This document shows, piece by piece, positions 62,901 to 64,000 of a DNA stretch of 64,000 nucleotides. Position numbers and translations under genes: made by a program. Source of the DNA: Luteimonas abyssi (GTDB lineage: Bacteria; Pseudomonadota; Gammaproteobacteria; Xanthomonadales; Xanthomonadaceae). The stretch is from assembly GCF_001482195.1 (NCBI RefSeq), contig NZ_KQ759763.1, positions 3,819,559 through 3,883,558 on the forward strand, written 5' to 3'. Position 1 is the first letter of the stretch, and the number at the start of each line of letters is the position of its first letter. The notes under the pieces were generated by a model. It worked only from the letters and a program-made list of their open reading frames with translations. It had not been told where the DNA came from and did not search any database.

Positions 62901-63144
62901 CGCTGCTGAGGTCGTACTGCTGCATGAAGGCCTCGATCGCGCCCTGGTGGCGCGCGCGCTCTCGCACGCGTCCGACCAGATCGGCCGCGGTCGCCTGAAT
63001 CGCGGCGCGGTCGGCCGCGGGCAGGCGGGCGCGTTCCAGCAGCGTGCGGACGTGGGTGGCTTCGTCGCGGATCCATCCGGCGGTGATGGCCGCGCGCGGG
63101 GCGGGGGGCGGCGCGGGGAGCTCTGAATAAAGGATGTCGGGCAC
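59944..63144 (-). CDS. putA: Bifunctional proline utilization enzyme PutA
   Basis: 1066 residues. Proline dehydrogenase comes first (about 1-480: SVKLSALHPRYEHAQ, DIGLTIDAEEADRLELSL, RLVKGAYWDTEVKRAQ, FATHNAHT) and pyrroline-5-carboxylate dehydrogenase second (about 560-1020: WNFPLAIFTGQ, AETGGQNALI with Glu, SAGQRCSAARIL with Cys). Proline is oxidised to glutamate with substrate channelling. A ribbon-helix-helix regulatory domain is absent, so it is the bifunctional (non-autoregulating) type A form. GTG 63144 (VPDILYSELPAPPPA) is the only plausible start. A small hairpin lies directly upstream, perhaps regulatory. Confidence 0.95.
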   Translation of the reverse strand: MPDILYSELPAPPPAPRAAITAGWIRDEATHVRTLLERARLPAADRAAIQATAADLVGRVRERARHQGAIEAFMQQYDLSSEEGVLLMSVAEALLRIPDDVTADRLIRDKLGDADWKKHLGQSDSVLVNASTWGLMLTGRVVNLADETKRDAHGAFKRLIGRVGEPVIRLATLQAMRIMGHQFVMGRTIGEALGRSRKGANASYRYSFDMLGEAALTDADAARYLEAYRNAIDAIGSHPQRPRGSGADAIFDAPSISVKLSALHPRYEHAQRGNVLAELGPALLSLAQRAKAQDIGLTIDAEEADRLELSLDLIDQVFRDPSLEGWEGFGIVVQAYQKRAPQVIDWIVDLARSRGRRIPVRLVKGAYWDTEVKRAQVEGHPDYPVFTRKPNTDVSYLANARKLLEAADTVYPMFATHNAHTIAAVHRMASLYLPALVRTRTTPYEFQKLHGMGDDLYAEVIPADRLGVPCRVYAPVGSHEDLLPYLVRRLLENGANSSFVNRISDEDVPVEALIQDPVELVSSYEHIPHPRISLPVDLYRSQGHDRSNSMGVNLANDDQLRQLAEQVYAEVTDWRATPLVPGAEPAGLQIAVTNPADRREQVGQWLPADEATVERALANAVTAQPGWDATPAASRAAILEHAADLLEQRMPQFIALCTKEAGKSIPDGVAEVREAVDFLRYYAGQARTLFAPDPLPGPTGETNTLQHSGRGVFVCISPWNFPLAIFTGQVAAALAAGNSVIAKPAEQTTLNGYYAIKLLHEAGVPTDVLQFLPGDGGTVGAGLTKDPRVDGVAFTGSTFTARAINRTLAGRDAAIAALIAETGGQNALIADSSCLPEQLVKDVMASAFTSAGQRCSAARILFVQEDIADKVIEMLAGAMARLRVGDPGKLSTDVGPVIDDEAVQMLEQHAERMNAEAKLIACAPETEQVQHGTFFLPRAWELESLSQLDHEKFGPALHVIRWKADRLDEVIESINATGYGLTLGVHSRIDDVAERIATRVRVGNVYVNRNQIGAVVGVQPFGGQRLSGTGPKAGGPHYLPRFATEKVVTINTTAAGGNASLLTLED

Positions 63145-63545
63145 GAAAAACAACCGCCGGTGCTGGAAAACCGGCGATTCTAGGGCCTGGACGGGGGCTG
63201 GGGACAGGTGCCGGACGCAGGGGGCGGCATCCGCGCCCGGGCCGCGCAACGCCGCGGCTTTTCACATGCGGGCAGCGGCGCCGATGCGCGAGCCCGGCAT
63301 GGCGCCGTTCCGGGCTCGGACCGGCGTGAACGCCATCGGTTCCCGCCTCCTGCCGCCCCGGCGGAAAACCCCGCGGCATCGGAAAGCGGGCATTCAGCTT
63401 GCCGCCCGGGACCACCGGCCGCTACCATCCCCAAGCTGCCCGTAGTACGCCGCCGCCCCTACGCAAGCCCCGGTCGTCACGTGGGGATGGGAACCGGATG
63501 CGCGTGCCGCCAGCCATCCGCCATCCAGGCATTCGGGGTTCCAAC
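63145..63545. other. Divergent region between putA and coxB
   Basis: 401 bases with no supportable coding sequence. It contains the putA hairpin and a possible -10 (TACCAT, 63423-63428) for coxB. No RNA gene or terminator was seen. Confidence 0.45.
63155..63176 (-). promoter_or_regulatory. Hairpin with T-run next to the putA start
   Basis: CGCCGGT (63155-63161) pairs with ACCGGCG (63170-63176), with an 8-base loop. On the minus strand it is followed by GTTGTTTTTCG and the GTG start. A TAGAAT -10-like hexamer (complement of 63177-63182) abuts it. A terminator-like leader would fit, but the -10 would place the transcription start inside the stem. Confidence 0.4.
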
Positions 63546-64000
63546 GTGATCCAAGCCGGTCGCTCCACATCTCGGGCCAAGCGCCTCGCCATCGCCGCGT
63601 CCGTTCTGCTCGCGCCCGCCAGCGCGTTCGCCCAGTCCGCCGACCCGCATCGCTGGCAGCTCAATATGGGGCGCGGTGTCACCACCACCGCCCAGCACGC
63701 CTACGACGCGCACATGTTCGCGCTGTGGGTCTGCGTGGCGATCGGCATCATCGTGTTCGGCGCGATGGCCTACGCGATGTTCGCTTTCCGCAAGTCCAAG
63801 GGCGCGGTGGCGGCGCAGTTCAGCCACAACACCACCGCCGAGATCATCTGGACGGTGGTGCCGGTGATCCTGCTGGTGATCATGGCGGTGCCGGCGACGC
63901 AGAAGCTGATCGCGATGTACGACACCCGCGATTCCGAGATGACCGTCAAGGTCACCGGCTTCCAGTGGATGTGGACCTACGAGTACATGGGCGAGGACGT
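63546..64000 (+). CDS. coxB: Cytochrome c oxidase subunit II (3' truncated by window edge)
   Basis: 455 bases visible, about 151 residues, continuing past the window. After a signal-like start (RLAIAASVLLAPASAFA, then QSADPHRWQLNMGRG) there are two transmembrane helices, around residues 58-75 (FALWVCVAIGIIVFGAMAYAM) and near 98-118 (IIWTVVPVILLVIMAVPA), and then the start of the copper-binding domain (VKVTGFQWMWTYEYMGED). The family call is firm; the CuA ligands lie outside the window. GTG 63546 was chosen for its position before the signal peptide. ATG 63498 is in frame but would add 16 residues. Confidence 0.93.
   Translation, partial: MIQAGRSTSRAKRLAIAASVLLAPASAFAQSADPHRWQLNMGRGVTTTAQHAYDAHMFALWVCVAIGIIVFGAMAYAMFAFRKSKGAVAAQFSHNTTAEIIWTVVPVILLVIMAVPATQKLIAMYDTRDSEMTVKVTGFQWMWTYEYMGED

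Noticed and set aside
59857..63126. Long plus-strand open frame (about 1089 codons) opposite putA
   Set aside because: It is the reverse complement of an intact PutA with no independent motif or start signal.

Overview
The window is a GC-rich (about 70 percent by eye) chromosomal segment packed with core genes. It carries an oleA/B/C/D olefin locus, a SpeA-SpeE polyamine pair, a GlnB-UbiK pair, a CysB-type regulator divergent from the glyoxylate-shunt genes, a short FadL-family porin and many Xanthomonadaceae-type small secreted proteins. Together these point to a Lysobacter/Luteimonas/Xanthomonas-like gammaproteobacterium. I see no rRNA, tRNA, insertion sequence, prophage or CRISPR array, and no obvious genomic island.

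Layout: 0-2.1 kb carries a truncated DUF6122 membrane protein, trmL, an SDR and a DUF4156 lipoprotein. 2.4-10.5 kb is a long-chain olefin (cis-alkene) locus with oleA, oleB, oleC and oleD on the plus strand. It is interrupted by two minus-strand insertions: a heme oxygenase-bacteriophytochrome pair (bphO-bphP) between oleA and oleB, and a YkgJ cysteine-cluster protein between oleB and oleC. 10.7-13.9 kb has ubiJ-ubiB-truC. 14-16.5 kb has DUF2059, YitT, arfB and an acyltransferase. 16.5-20.6 kb has a LysR regulator divergent from aceB-aceA. 20.8-24.5 kb has comM/yifB, ubiK, glnB, a lower-GC secreted protein and speE, and speA follows divergently. 27-32 kb has ydfG, an LprI-like protein, a SPOR protein, argS and radC. 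32-37.5 kb has coaC and coaB as two genes, dut, an AlgC-like phosphohexomutase with a membrane sensor extension, and a periplasmic ATP-dependent DNA ligase. 37.6-43.5 kb has an MscS-associated membrane protein, a DUF4124 protein, pyrE, xthA, an AmpG-type transporter and a small RHH-like protein. 43.6-47.8 kb has anmK, an M23 endopeptidase and tyrS. 48-58.7 kb has an M28 peptidase, a repeat (beta-solenoid-like) protein, gpmI-envC-ctpA, a lipoprotein, DUF1820, a rhomboid protease and a fadL-like porin. 58.8-64 kb has an AEC transporter, putA and the start of coxB.

Functional themes are lipid and hydrocarbon metabolism (ole, fadL, aceBA), ubiquinone assembly factors (ubiJ, ubiB, ubiK), cell-wall turnover (anmK, ampG, mepM-like, envC, ctpA) and central housekeeping. 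The most notable oddities are the red-light photoreceptor pair nested inside the olefin locus, with a phytochrome that has no kinase or other recognisable output domain; coaBC split into two ATGA-coupled genes, with the usual catalytic cysteine of CoaC replaced by glutamate; and a set of -10-like hexamers lying exactly six bases before start codons, which suggests leaderless transcripts.

Coordinates and reading frames were taken directly from the sequence. Family assignments come from recognising motifs, without database searches.
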